The notes: generated by a model not told the origin, from the letters alone. A stretch of 64,000 nt of DNA from Granulosicoccus sp965214025 (GCA_965214025.1 CBDCAW010000096.1:31031-95030), one strand, 5' to 3'. Counted from the first letter of the stretch, positions 17,320 to 26,461 are shown. A program made the numbers and translations.

Positions 17320-18804
17320 ATGACTGCTGAACCAACGCCCGATCAAACACCGGTCACCGCAAAAGGTGTTACGCCGACTATCGTGCCCGTCATTCTGGCC
17401 GGCGGCTCCGGTACGCGCCTGTGGCCTCTGTCGCGTACCTTTCACCCGAAGCAGTTTCTGGCGCTGGGCGGCGAGGACAGCCTGCTGCAGCAGACGGTGA
17501 AACGTGCCGCGACGTGTTGCGAGACGCCCCCGCTGCTGATCTGCAACGATGCCCATCGATTCCTGACCGCCGAACAGGTTCGTGCCACCGATACCGCACG
17601 GGCCACCATCATGCTCGAGCCGGCCGCGCGCAATACGGCGCCGGCGATCGCGGTGGCCGCCTGGCAGGTCGTGCACTCCCACGGCGAGGATGCCGTGATG
17701 TGCGTGATGCCGGCAGATCATCTGATTGCCGACGATGCGCTGTTCGCCCAGGGGGTGACCGCCGCGCTCGAGGCCGCGAACAGCGGGGCCCTGGTCACCT
17801 TCGGCGTGAAGCCTGATCGTCCCGCCACCGGTTTCGGCTACATTCGTGCCGGTGGCGAGCCGGATGCATCCGGCGCCTTTCCCATCGAGGAATTCGTCGA
17901 AAAGCCTGACCGTGCGAACGCCGAACGATACCTGAGCAGTGGAGACTACTTCTGGAACGCGGGAATCTTCGTCTTTCGAGCCAGTCGATACCTGCAAGTG
18001 CTCGAAACTCTCGAGCCAGCCATGTTCGAGCTGTCACGCAAGGCCGTGCAGGGCGCCGAACGCGACCTGGATTTCATACGCCTCGATGCCGACGCCTTCA
18101 GTGCCTGCCGCGATGAATCCATCGACTATGCCGTCATGGAGAAGGCCAGCCAGCGGGTCGTGGTGCCATTCGCCGGCAACTGGTCCGATGTAGGAAGCTG
18201 GGATGCGGTGTTCGAGGCGGGCAGTGCCGACGCGAACCGCAACGTCACCCACGGAGACACGCTCATGGAAAACTGCCGCGATTGCTACATTCATAGCGAA
18301 TCGCGCCTGGTGGCAACCCTGGGGCTTGCAAATATCGGCGTGGTGGAAACCAGCGACAGCGTCTTCGTCACCGATCTGGCACAGGCACAGGATGCCAGGC
18401 TGCTCGTGGCCAGGCTGAAAAAGAGCAAGCGCTCGGAGGTCGATTTCCACAAGGTGGTGCATCGTCCGTGGGGCAGCTACGAATCACTGGCCACCGGTGA
18501 TCGCTTCCAGGTCAAGCGGCTCATCGTGAAGCCGGGTGCCAGGCTCTCCCTGCAACGCCATCATCATCGCTCGGAACACTGGATCGTCGCGTACGGTACG
18601 GCACTGGTCACCATCGATGACGATGTCCGGCAACTCAACGAGAACACCTCCACCTACATTCCACTCGGTGCCAAGCACCGGCTCGAGAACCCGGGCAAGA
18701 TTCCTCTCGTCATCATAGAGGTGCAATCGGGAAGCTATTTCGGTGAGGATGACATCGAGCGATTCGACGATGTCTATGGCCGAGGTGCCGTCGGCGCGCA
18801 ATGA
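17320..18804 (+). CDS. manC: Bifunctional mannose-1-phosphate guanylyltransferase / mannose-6-phosphate isomerase
   Basis: Makes GDP-mannose from mannose-6-P metabolites; 494 residues, the usual size of type II ManC/AlgA. The nucleotidyltransferase has VILAGGSGTRLWPLSR and HPKQFLAL, then EPAARNTAPAIAVAA and FVEKPD. The C-terminal cupin isomerase begins RPWGSYESLATGDRFQVKR and contains PGARLSLQRHHHRSEHWIV (metal-binding histidines) and YIPLGAKHRLENPG. GGAAG precedes ATG 17320. It overlaps the next gene by 4 nt (ATGA) and so heads the putative pterin/glycoside operon, where it could supply the sugar donor. A general polysaccharide role is the alternative. Confidence 0.93.
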   Translation: MTAEPTPDQTPVTAKGVTPTIVPVILAGGSGTRLWPLSRTFHPKQFLALGGEDSLLQQTVKRAATCCETPPLLICNDAHRFLTAEQVRATDTARATIMLEPAARNTAPAIAVAAWQVVHSHGEDAVMCVMPADHLIADDALFAQGVTAALEAANSGALVTFGVKPDRPATGFGYIRAGGEPDASGAFPIEEFVEKPDRANAERYLSSGDYFWNAGIFVFRASRYLQVLETLEPAMFELSRKAVQGAERDLDFIRLDADAFSACRDESIDYAVMEKASQRVVVPFAGNWSDVGSWDAVFEAGSADANRNVTHGDTLMENCRDCYIHSESRLVATLGLANIGVVETSDSVFVTDLAQAQDARLLVARLKKSKRSEVDFHKVVHRPWGSYESLATGDRFQVKRLIVKPGARLSLQRHHHRSEHWIVAYGTALVTIDDDVRQLNENTSTYIPLGAKHRLENPGKIPLVIIEVQSGSYFGEDDIERFDDVYGRGAVGAQ

Positions 18805-19769
18805 CCCAAGCGTTCTGGATCACCGGAGCAGGCGCCGGCGAGCTGCGGCCGGAAGTATTGGCCGAACCGGGTGCAGCGGACGTGCTCATCCGCACGCTCT
18901 ACTCAGGTGTCAGCCGTGGCACCGAATCATTGGTGTATCGCGGTGAGGTACCGCGAAGCGAGCACGAGAGAATGCGCGCCCCGTTTCAGCAAGGCGATTT
19001 CCCGGCCCCCGTGAAGTACGGCTACATCAATGTCGGCCGGGTCGAACAGGGCCCATCGTCGTTGGCAGGAAGAGTCGTCTTCTGCCTGTACCCGCATCAG
19101 GATAGGTACCTGGTGCCGGCCGCAGCGGTCACCGTGCTGCCTGAGAACCTGCCACCGTCACGAGCAATTCTGGCGGCCAACCTGGAAACGGCGATCAACG
19201 GGCTATGGGATGCCGCACCGCGCATCGGTGATCGTATCAGTGTGGTCGGCGCAGGCGCCGTGGGCTGCCTGGTGGCCTGGCTGGCGGGCCGCATCGCGGG
19301 GTGCGAGGTCGAGCTGATCGACACACGAGCGGGGCGCGCACATCAGGCGCGTGCACTGGGGGTCGGCTTTGCATTACCAGACCAGGCCAGGCACGAGGCT
19401 GATCTCGTGATTCATGCCAGCGGCTCCCAGGCAGGGCTGAACACCGCGCTGTGCCTTGCCGCCATGGAGGCGACGGTGCTCGAGATGAGCTGGTTCGGCA
19501 CCCGAGCGGTCTCAGTCGAGCTTGGTGGTTCCTTCCATTCGCAACGCCTGACATTGAAGGCTTCGCAAGTCGGACAGGTGGCCACCGCCCAACGCTCACG
19601 CTGGAACTACCCACGCCGCATGGCCCTGGCGCTACGCCTGCTGGCAGACCCGGCCCTGGAATGCCTGATCACCGGCGAGACACCTTTCGCAGAGCTGCCG
19701 TCGGCAATGGCGCGACTGGCAGGCGGTGAAGACGATACCATCTGCCATCGGATCGTCTACCCCACCTAG
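18801..19769 (+). CDS. Zinc-type alcohol dehydrogenase-like (MDR) oxidoreductase
   Basis: Medium-chain dehydrogenase/reductase, 322 residues. The N-terminal GroES-like part has VLIRTLYSGVSRGTESLVYRG; the nucleotide-binding part has ISVVGAGAVGCLVAWLAGR. The catalytic-zinc Cys of classical ADHs near residue 35 is replaced by Ser (SGVSRGTE), as in a subgroup of zinc-free MDR enzymes. It is shorter than classical members. It lies within an operon (4-nt overlap with manC, 13 nt before the PTPS-like gene), which suggests a redox step in the same pathway. The substrate is unknown. Confidence 0.8.
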   Translation: MTQAFWITGAGAGELRPEVLAEPGAADVLIRTLYSGVSRGTESLVYRGEVPRSEHERMRAPFQQGDFPAPVKYGYINVGRVEQGPSSLAGRVVFCLYPHQDRYLVPAAAVTVLPENLPPSRAILAANLETAINGLWDAAPRIGDRISVVGAGAVGCLVAWLAGRIAGCEVELIDTRAGRAHQARALGVGFALPDQARHEADLVIHASGSQAGLNTALCLAAMEATVLEMSWFGTRAVSVELGGSFHSQRLTLKASQVGQVATAQRSRWNYPRRMALALRLLADPALECLITGETPFAELPSAMARLAGGEDDTICHRIVYPT

Positions 19770-19782
19770 GAAATTCCAGCGC

Positions 19783-20190
19783 ATGTACCGACTGAACGTT
19801 CGCGACCACTTCATGATTGCCCACAGCTTCAAGGGCGAGGTGTTCGGCCCTGCCCAGGCGCTTCACGGTGCCACCTACGTCGTGGATCTGGAGATGCGCC
19901 GTGCGGAGCTCGACGCCGATGGCCTGGTCGTCGATATCGGGCTCGCCAGCCAGGCCCTGCAGGGAGTACTCGAGAAGCTCAACTACCGCAACCTCGACGA
20001 CGATCCTGCGCACGCGGGCAAGAACACGACCACGGAGTATCTGGCGCGCGTGATCTTCGATCGGGTGGCCGGGCTGATAGCCTCTGGTGAATTGGGGGCG
20101 GCGGCACACGGGCTGGATTCCCTGCGGGTGACGCTGAACGAATCGCATGTCGCGTGGGCGAGTTTCGAAGACGATCTGCCGGGTCGATAA
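19783..20190 (+). CDS. 6-pyruvoyl-tetrahydropterin synthase / 6-carboxytetrahydropterin synthase-like protein
   Basis: 135-residue PTPS/QueD-family enzyme that would act on a 7,8-dihydroneopterin triphosphate-type substrate. It has FMIAHSFKGEVFGPAQALHGATY (His residues of the Zn site), VVDIGLASQALQGVLEKLNYRNLDD (matching the family's V.DF..L....  LDH.NLN), NTTTEYLARVIFDRV and LRVTLNESHVAWASFED (catalytic Glu/His region). Canonical Cys of QueD/PTPS (C-x-R-H-G-H) is not obvious, so the reaction may differ. The start ATG is at 19783. It sits in the manC-MDR-PTPS-GT-MT operon rather than with queuosine genes, which argues against QueD. Confidence 0.83.
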   Translation: MYRLNVRDHFMIAHSFKGEVFGPAQALHGATYVVDLEMRRAELDADGLVVDIGLASQALQGVLEKLNYRNLDDDPAHAGKNTTTEYLARVIFDRVAGLIASGELGAAAHGLDSLRVTLNESHVAWASFEDDLPGR

Positions 20191-20202
20191 CCACAGGGGG
20201 TC

Positions 20203-21339
20203 GTGAACGTGCCGAGCTTTCACCTGTTGCTGCCCGGGAAGCTGGAGCAGAACACCGGCGGCTATCTCTACGATCGACATATCGTCGACGGGTTACGTCA
20301 GCGCGGTTGGCGCATCGGTGTGCACGAGCTGGATACCACCTTCCCTTACCCGGATTCGAAGGCGCTGGCTCACGCAGCGGCCACACTCGCCGGCCTGCCC
20401 GAGCACGCCTGTGTCGTGATCGATGGCCTGGCCCTGGGGGCCATGCCTGATGTCGTCGAATTGCACGCCACGCGGCTTTGCCTCGTTGGCCTCGTGCATC
20501 ACCCATTGGCTCTGGAAACCGGGCTCGGGCCTGAAATTGCCGAGCGGCTGCACGCCAGCGAACGGCAGGCACTGAGCAGTACCCGTGCGGTCATCACCAC
20601 CAGCGTAAGTACCGCCCGCACACTGCTGCACTATGCCGTACCCCTGGAAAAGATAACCACCGTGGCACCGGGTGTGACCAAGCCGTCGCCGACGACAAGC
20701 GATACCGCTGATGCCTCGCTGCAAGGCACGAGCCTGCAGGGAACGGGCGAGCGAGCACCGCCTTCTCTGGGCAATCCACTGAAGCTTCTCTGCGTGGCAA
20801 CCCTGATTCCGCGCAAGGGGCATGACGTGCTCATCGAAGCCTTGCGAGAGCTGGTGGACAAACCGTGGGTGCTTACCTGCGTGGGCAGCGATCAGCGCGA
20901 CAGGGCATGGGCCGAGGAACTGCGCTTGCGTATCGACGGCGCCGGCCTTGCGAGCAGGGTGCAGATCACAGGCGAAATTTCCGCCGGCGAGCTGCAGGAA
21001 TGTTATCGACGAGCGGACGTGTTCGTGCTCGCATCACACCACGAAGGCTACGGCATGGTCTTCGATGAAGCGATAGCCAACGGCCTGCCGATCGTGGCTA
21101 CCGCCGCCGGTGCCATCGTGGACACCGTGCCGGAGAACGCCGGGCTGCTGGTGCCGCCGGACGACCCACCGGCCCTGGCGAACGCCTTGGCCAGCCTGCT
21201 TGATGCGAGTGATAGCCTGCACGAGCTGCGCGACGGGGCCTGCCGGGCAAGTAGGAATCGACGCAGCTGGGGCCGGGCCTGCACTGAATTCGCAAGCGCC
21301 CTCGAGCGTATCGACCCGTTACCGATGGCTTCCGCCTGA
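20203..21339 (+). CDS. Family 4-type glycosyltransferase
   Basis: 378 residues, GT-B fold. The N-terminal half has NTGGYLYDRHIVDGLRQRG and the C-terminal half has LLCVATLIPRKGHDVLIEAL, ITGEISAGELQECYRRADVFVLASHHEGYGMVFDEAIANGLP split across the nucleotide-sugar site (E...G..EA.A.G.P). This is the retaining GT4 pattern. The GTG start at 20203 follows AGGGGG. It overlaps the methyltransferase gene at TGATG. With manC in the same operon, GDP-mannose is a reasonable donor guess; the acceptor is unknown. Confidence 0.85.
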   Translation: MNVPSFHLLLPGKLEQNTGGYLYDRHIVDGLRQRGWRIGVHELDTTFPYPDSKALAHAAATLAGLPEHACVVIDGLALGAMPDVVELHATRLCLVGLVHHPLALETGLGPEIAERLHASERQALSSTRAVITTSVSTARTLLHYAVPLEKITTVAPGVTKPSPTTSDTADASLQGTSLQGTGERAPPSLGNPLKLLCVATLIPRKGHDVLIEALRELVDKPWVLTCVGSDQRDRAWAEELRLRIDGAGLASRVQITGEISAGELQECYRRADVFVLASHHEGYGMVFDEAIANGLPIVATAAGAIVDTVPENAGLLVPPDDPPALANALASLLDASDSLHELRDGACRASRNRRSWGRACTEFASALERIDPLPMASA

Positions 21340-22205
21340 TGAGCAGCTTCACCACCGACTGGCTCTACCTGCGCGAGCCGGCCGACCACACCGCACGCGA
21401 CAATGCCGTTTCCACAAGGCTTGTCGCCTGGGCGAAGGCGCACGGCTCACTCTCCGTGCTCGATCTGGGTACCGGCACAGGTTCCAACCTCAGGTATCTC
21501 GCACCGCGGCTCGGGCACGATCAGTACTGGCGTCTGCTCGATCACGATGCCACGTTGCTCGCCGCCTTGCCAGGGCGGCTTGGCGAATGGGCCGCGATGA
21601 ATGACCACCGCTTTACCGAAGGCCGGGAGTGCCTGTTGGAAGGTGACGGCTTCTCGGCCCGTATCGAGTTCGCGCGTGCGGACCTCGCCAACGGTATCGA
21701 GCAGTACCTGAAGGTTCCCACACGGCTTGTCAGTGCCTCCGCTCTGCTCGATCTCGTGTCCAGGAGCTGGATCGAGCAGCTGCTGATCGCCTGCCAGGCT
21801 CATGGCTGCGCCCTGTGCTTCGCACTCAACTACAACGGGCTGGTGCGGTGGCAACCTGCCGTACCAGACGATGATGCACTGCGAGAGCGGCTCAACGCTC
21901 ATCAACGGCAGCGAAAGGGTCTGGGCATGGCGCTTGGACCTGCTGCCGGTGACATCATGGCACGGCGCATGGCCTCTGCCGGCCTGGATGTGACCCGCGC
22001 CGACAGCAACTGGCAGCTCGGCGAGCCCATGGCCGACCTGCAGGTCGCGCTTGCCCGAGGATGGGTGGAGGCGGCCGTGGAACACGATGCGGCCTTTGCC
22101 GAGCGTGCGAATCGGTGGTTCGTGCAACGCGAATCAGTCGCACGCACCCGGGATGCTCGAGTGGTGGTCGGGCATGTCGATGTGCTGGGATTACCCGCTT
22201 CGTAA
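21339..22205 (+). CDS. Class I SAM-dependent methyltransferase
   Basis: 288 residues. SAM-binding motif I is SVLDLGTGTGSNLRYLAPRLG; the DHDATLLAALP segment supplies the acidic ribose-binding residue. ASALLDLVSRSWIEQLL and CFALNYNGLVRW follow, as in a small group of methyltransferases found next to PTPS-like genes. It is the last gene of the operon (1-nt overlap with the GT). It is convergent with the RibD-C-type reductase, 99 nt away. The methyl acceptor is unknown; a pterin or its glycoside is a guess from context. Confidence 0.83.
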   Translation: MSSFTTDWLYLREPADHTARDNAVSTRLVAWAKAHGSLSVLDLGTGTGSNLRYLAPRLGHDQYWRLLDHDATLLAALPGRLGEWAAMNDHRFTEGRECLLEGDGFSARIEFARADLANGIEQYLKVPTRLVSASALLDLVSRSWIEQLLIACQAHGCALCFALNYNGLVRWQPAVPDDDALRERLNAHQRQRKGLGMALGPAAGDIMARRMASAGLDVTRADSNWQLGEPMADLQVALARGWVEAAVEHDAAFAERANRWFVQRESVARTRDARVVVGHVDVLGLPAS

Positions 22206-22304
22206 GACCAATGCCCTGCAACCTACTGACCATTTCAAGGGTATCGCAGGCCCCGATGACCGGTGTGAACTCGCCGCCCGAACCATCACCGGAGACGACG
22301 GCAA

Positions 22305-23297
22305 CTACGACAGACGCACCAGACCGATCGCAGCTTCCGCGTCAGTAGCATCCCGATTGCCAGCTTCATCGTCCCTGGCGTGCGCTGTCAGGTCGAAATC
22401 CCAGAACACGTCGTCGCCCATGCGATACAAGCGGTACGGTGGTCGCAAGGCGCTGCGCATCCGCAACACGGGTGGCAGTTGCAGGGCATCCCTACCCTCT
22501 CCCACCAACACCGGCGCCACGGCGATCTGCAGCCTCGTCAGCGCCCCGGCCTGCATCCAGCGGCTGACCGTGAGCCCACCGCCTTCGACGAAGACCGCGT
22601 TCAAGCGACGTTCGACCAGGGCTTCCCGCAGCGCCATCGGTGACAGCTGCCCGTCGATGCGCGGCAGGCGAATCACATCGCTATCCTCGAGATGCCCTGC
22701 CAAGGGCGCGTCGGCATCGCAGGCTATCAAGGTGGTGACGGCTTCGTCGGTGAAGATCCGCAGATGCGACGGCAAGGAGCCGGCCGGATCGATCACGACC
22801 CTGACCGGGTTCGGACCATCGACCTGACGTGTGGTCAGCTGTGGATCGTCGGCTGCCGCGGTACCGGCACCTATCACGATCGCATCGCACAGCGCACGCA
22901 TGCGGTGCAGGTGAAGGAAGTTTTCGGCGCCGGTAACGACGGCGGAGTCGCCGGACGAGGTGGCGATGCGGGCATCCACCGACTGGCCGAGATGCCCCAC
23001 GATGACAGGCCGATCGGGGCTGGCTGCCAACAGGGGCAGGTAGAGCTCGACCAGGTCGCGACCACTGGCAGGCATGGCGGCACCCACCTGCCAGTGATTC
23101 GATGCGGAGCATTGCAGCCACGACGATTTATCATTCGGCAGCACTTCACGGACCTGGTTTCCCCCTCGCTCGTCCAGAGCCCAGGCCATCGGCGCGGGTA
23201 GGGCTCTTCTGCGCCAGGCGGCGGCGGCCAGCAGCACTGGCCAGGCTCGAGACTGATCGGTCAGTGAGCGGGTCTTCCTGTGCACGCCTTCGGTCAT
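22305..23297 (-). CDS. RibD C-terminal / dihydrofolate-reductase-like reductase
   Basis: 330 residues from the ATG at 23297; the frame is open further upstream but lacks similarity. The C-terminal two thirds is the RibD-C (pyrimidine reductase) fold: RPVIVGHLGQSVDARIATSSG, NFLHLHRMRALCDAIVIGAGTAAADDPQLTTR, NPVRVVIDPAG and AVFVEGGGLTVSRWMQAGAL. There is no N-terminal deaminase domain, so this is a stand-alone reductase, not RibD. About 90 N-terminal residues are unassigned. It is convergent with the PTPS-like/GT/MT operon, and a pteridine-related reductase here strengthens the pathway idea. No clear Shine-Dalgarno is seen. Confidence 0.78.
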   Translation of the reverse strand: MTEGVHRKTRSLTDQSRAWPVLLAAAAWRRRALPAPMAWALDERGGNQVREVLPNDKSSWLQCSASNHWQVGAAMPASGRDLVELYLPLLAASPDRPVIVGHLGQSVDARIATSSGDSAVVTGAENFLHLHRMRALCDAIVIGAGTAAADDPQLTTRQVDGPNPVRVVIDPAGSLPSHLRIFTDEAVTTLIACDADAPLAGHLEDSDVIRLPRIDGQLSPMALREALVERRLNAVFVEGGGLTVSRWMQAGALTRLQIAVAPVLVGEGRDALQLPPVLRMRSALRPPYRLYRMGDDVFWDFDLTAHARDDEAGNRDATDAEAAIGLVRLS

Positions 23298-23373
23298 ATC
23301 GCTTTTTAAGTCGCTGTTTCTGGAGCGCGAACGTCTATCATGGCACTTTGCCAGTTCGGAAGACCATTGGCCC

Positions 23374-24112
23374 ATGCCGATTACAGCGCCCGAAGCAGCT
23401 TCTCCATCGCGTACGGAAGAACGCGTCGCGATGATATCCGGCGCCAGTCGCGGCATCGGGGGCGGCGATCGCCCGGCACCTGCACGACGAAGGCTGGCGC
23501 CTGTGCCTTGGTATGCGCGAACCGCGAGTTCCAGCGGGGGGCGAGGTTTGCGATCGCATTCATCGTGTAGCCTACGATGCGCGTGAAGACAACGCGGAAC
23601 GCGCATGGGCCGATGCCGCTGTGTCCACATTCGGCCGCATCGACGCGGTGATCGCGAACGCGGGCCTGATGGTGCCCAAGAGCGTGCTCGAAGTGGAGGA
23701 AGAGGAGCTCGATGCAATGTGGACCGTCAATGTCAAGGCGCCGCGACGCCTGATCAAGGCCGCCTGGCCACACCTCGAAGCGGCGGGCAGCGGCCGGGTC
23801 ATCGTGCTCGCCTCGCTCGCCGGAAAGCGCGTGCCGGCTGCCAGGTCCAGCGCGTATGCGCTGACGAAGCATGCCGCGGTCGCGCTTGCCCACGGGGTTC
23901 GGCACATCGGTTGGGACAGTGGAATTCGTGCTACCGCCCTGTGCCCGGGGCTGGTCGCCACCGACATGGCCCGACAGGTCACTGAGCGGCCGGCGGAGGA
24001 AATGACCACGCCGGCAGACGTTGCAAGGCTTGCCAGCCTGGCTTTGAACCTGCCGAACGAGGCCAGCGTGGCCGAACTGCACGTGAACTGTGCGCTCGGC
24101 GAACTGTACTGA
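23374..24112 (+). pseudogene. SDR-family oxidoreductase, single-base frameshift near the N-terminus
   Basis: Short-chain dehydrogenase. The first frame gives ERVAMISGASRGIG, the NAD(P)-binding TGxxxGxG variant, then breaks at a run of five Gs (23458-23462). Removing one G continues as AAIARHLHDEGWRLCLGMR and joins the second frame at ATG 23513. That frame carries VIANAGLM, the catalytic SAYALTKHA (Y-x-x-x-K) and CPGLVATDM. Total length is 739 nt, one more than 246 codons. A homopolymer position favours a sequencing error but a true mutation cannot be excluded. It is divergent from the reductase gene and 37 nt before the CoA-transferase gene. Confidence 0.88.
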
Positions 24113-24149
24113 ACCACTGAATCAGAGCGCACCACGACAGGAGCAACCA

Positions 24150-25364
24150 ATGCCCGGACCACTCGACGGCTTTCGCGTGATCGACATGACCGCCATGGTG
24201 TCCGGCCCGCAGGCGACGATGCTGCTCGCTGACCAGGGCGCTGATGTGATCAAGATAGAAAACCCGCACGGCGGTGATCACACGCGTAGTCATCCGAATC
24301 GGCGTGGCGGCCTGCCGGCCGCGTTCCTGAACAACAATCGCAACAAGCGCTCGGTCGCACTGGACCTCAAACATCCGCACGGGCTTGCCACGCTGCAGCG
24401 GCTGCTGAACGGTACCGATGTCTTCGTGCAGAACTTTCGCCCGGGTGTGGCCGAACGCATCGGTATCGGCTTCGATGCTGTCCAGGCCATCGCGCCGTCG
24501 ATCGTCTACACCTCGATCAGCGGCTTCGGTGACAGCGGGCCTTACGTGGGCAAGCCCGTCTACGATCCGCTTGTACAAGCGTTGTCGAGCCTCGCCAGCA
24601 TCCAGGCCGGTGCGGATTCCGAGCGGCCTCGACTGGTGCGTACCATCCTGCCTGACAAGCTGACCGGGCTGGTCAGTGCACAGGCCATCACAGCGGCGTT
24701 GCTGTCCCGTGAGCGTACAGGCCACGGGCAGCACGTCCGCGTATCGATGTTGGATGCCGTCATCGCTTTTCTCTGGGGGTCCGACATGAGCGGCCAGACC
24801 TTCGTCGGCGATGAATCGCCGCAGGAGAAAGCAGCAAGCTTCATCGATCTGATCTACGAAACACGCGATGGTTACCTCAGTGTGGCGGTGCAATCCAACC
24901 GCGAGTGGCATGCCTTGACCGAAGCACTCGAACGCCCTGACTGGCTCGCTGACGATCGCTTTCGTACACCGGCACTGCGTCAGGAAAACATCGACGAACG
25001 GCTGGCGTTGACACAGGAGGCGCTGCTCGAGCGTACCGCCGCCGAGTGGATCGAGCGACTGGACGCAGCCGGAGTGCCTTGCGCACCCGTGCTCACACGC
25101 CGTGAGCTCGGCGATCACCCTCAGATCATCGCGAACCAGATCATCATGGAGAGCGAGCATGAAGCGGCCGGCAGGATAAGGCAAGCACGACCCTCGGCGC
25201 GCTTCAGCGCGAGCCCATTGAGCTTTCGCCGGGGAGCTCCGCTGCTCGGCGCCGATACCGAGGCGGTACTGCTGGAGGCCGGCTTCTCCCGCGCAGAGAT
25301 CGACAGCCTTCGCGCTGACGGCCTGTTCGGTTCGCTGACGAAAACTACCGACAGCGCCTGCTGA
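24150..25364 (+). CDS. CaiB/BaiF (family III) CoA-transferase
   Basis: Transfers CoA between carboxylic acids; 404 residues, typical. N-terminal LDGFRVIDMTAMVSGPQATMLLADQGADVIKIE is the family's first motif; then NNNRNKRSVALDLK, VQNFRPGVAERIGI and TSISGFGDSGPY follow. The conserved catalytic Asp is expected in the PVYDPLVQALSS segment. CAGGAG lies 6 nt before ATG 24150. Its neighbours (SDR and GST) suggest degradation or activation of an acid; the substrate is not inferable. The end of the gene is involved in an imperfect duplication of about 30 bp. Confidence 0.92.
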   Translation: MPGPLDGFRVIDMTAMVSGPQATMLLADQGADVIKIENPHGGDHTRSHPNRRGGLPAAFLNNNRNKRSVALDLKHPHGLATLQRLLNGTDVFVQNFRPGVAERIGIGFDAVQAIAPSIVYTSISGFGDSGPYVGKPVYDPLVQALSSLASIQAGADSERPRLVRTILPDKLTGLVSAQAITAALLSRERTGHGQHVRVSMLDAVIAFLWGSDMSGQTFVGDESPQEKAASFIDLIYETRDGYLSVAVQSNREWHALTEALERPDWLADDRFRTPALRQENIDERLALTQEALLERTAAEWIERLDAAGVPCAPVLTRRELGDHPQIIANQIIMESEHEAAGRIRQARPSARFSASPLSFRRGAPLLGADTEAVLLEAGFSRAEIDSLRADGLFGSLTKTTDSAC

Positions 25365-25377
25365 CGGCCTGTTCGGT
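25301..25377. repeat. Imperfect direct repeat at the CoA-transferase 3' end
   Basis: CGACAGC...GCTGACGGCCTGTTCGGT occurs at 25301-25331 and again at 25349-25377, with an identical 18-bp core (GCTGACGGCCTGTTCGGT). The second copy contains the stop codon. Offset 46-48 bp, matching the unit length of other gene-boundary repeats in this window. Confidence 0.8.
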
Positions 25378-25435
25378 ACTCGAAGGATACATACTGAAAC
25401 ACCTGACGAACTCTTCAGCCAGGAGAACCCCTCGC

Positions 25436-26230
25436 ATGATCGACTTCCACTACTGGCCCACGCCCAACGGCTGGAAGGTGGCCATCATGCTCGAAGAGTG
25501 TGGCCTGCCCTACGACGTCAAGCTCGTGAACATTGGAAAGGGCGAACAGTTCAGCCCGGAGTTCCTGAGCATCAGCCCCAACAACAGGATGCCAGCCATC
25601 GTCGATCATGACCCACCGGCAGGCTGGCAGGATGGTTCGAACGAACATTCGGCGGCAGAGGCACAATCTGACCATTCAGCTTCAACGAACGGCACGCCAG
25701 CCGCGATGGTTCCGGCTACCGGTCTCGCCCCGGTAACCGTCTTCGAATCGGGTGCGATCTTGCTATACCTGGCTGAGAAAACCGCACGTTTCCTGCCTGC
25801 GGATGCTCGCGGCCGCAAGGAGGCCTGGGAATGGTTGTTCTGGCAGGTGGGCAATCTCGGCCCCATGGCCGGTCAACTCAGCCATTTCGTGAACTATGCG
25901 GAAGGTAAGCACCCCTACTCTCATCAGCGCTACGCCGATGAATATCACCGGTGCCTGGGTGTGCTGGAACGCCGACTCGCGGAACGCGACTATCTGCTCG
26001 GAGACTATTCGATCGCCGACATGGCAACCTGGCCCTGGGTGTTGATCGCCAAGCCACTGGGGCAGCCGCTGGACGAATTCCCACGGGTCACCGCCTGGCG
26101 TCAGCGAATCAAGGAGCGGCCCGCCGTACAGGCTGGCGTGAACCTGGCGAGGCAACACCGCAGAGCGGCGGCACCCGATGAGAAGGAACGGCAGATACTG
26201 TTTGGCCAACGTGGCTCCCCGTCCGGCTGA
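25436..26230 (+). CDS. Glutathione S-transferase family protein (Ure2p/YfcG-like) with an inserted loop
   Basis: 264 residues, cytoplasmic. The thioredoxin-like domain starts MIDFHYWPTPNGWKVAIMLEE, as in Nu-class/Ure2p-like GSTs, with NIGKGEQFSPEFLSISPNNRMPAIVDHD (cis-proline) next. An insert of roughly 35 residues (about 64-99, rich in A, S, T, G) separates this from VTVFESGAILLYLAEKTA, the glutathione-binding ESxAI motif. Typical relatives lack the insert. The helical C-domain follows (WEWLFWQVGNLGPMAGQ, YLLGDYSIADMATWPW with the folding-motif Asp). It follows the CoA-transferase gene by 71 nt. Confidence 0.87.
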   Translation: MIDFHYWPTPNGWKVAIMLEECGLPYDVKLVNIGKGEQFSPEFLSISPNNRMPAIVDHDPPAGWQDGSNEHSAAEAQSDHSASTNGTPAAMVPATGLAPVTVFESGAILLYLAEKTARFLPADARGRKEAWEWLFWQVGNLGPMAGQLSHFVNYAEGKHPYSHQRYADEYHRCLGVLERRLAERDYLLGDYSIADMATWPWVLIAKPLGQPLDEFPRVTAWRQRIKERPAVQAGVNLARQHRRAAAPDEKERQILFGQRGSPSG

Positions 26231-26461
26231 ACGGGAGCCGGGAACCCTGTGGGTCGATCTGCCGGGTACTTGCAGTTTCGACTCGGACGAACGTCGCGGT
26301 TCAAGCTGCCTGGTCGTCTACATCATCGGTGTCGAGTTGCAAGGCGGATACACTCGAGGAGGCCGGGCAATTGAAGGTTTGTGTGAATCGGTCGATATCC
26401 TGACGGTTGGCTTCGTGGTTCGATCCTTGCGGAGTCGGAGACCTATGCAGCCGGAACCGCC
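26231..26461. other. Intergenic stretch before the exporter-like operon
   Basis: No convincing gene. The sequence is somewhat less GC-rich around 26330-26400 and must hold the promoter for the following operon, but I cannot point to a clean -35/-10 pair. A GGAG at 26431-26434 and a weak GGAA before 26462 are the only ribosome-site candidates. Confidence 0.4.
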
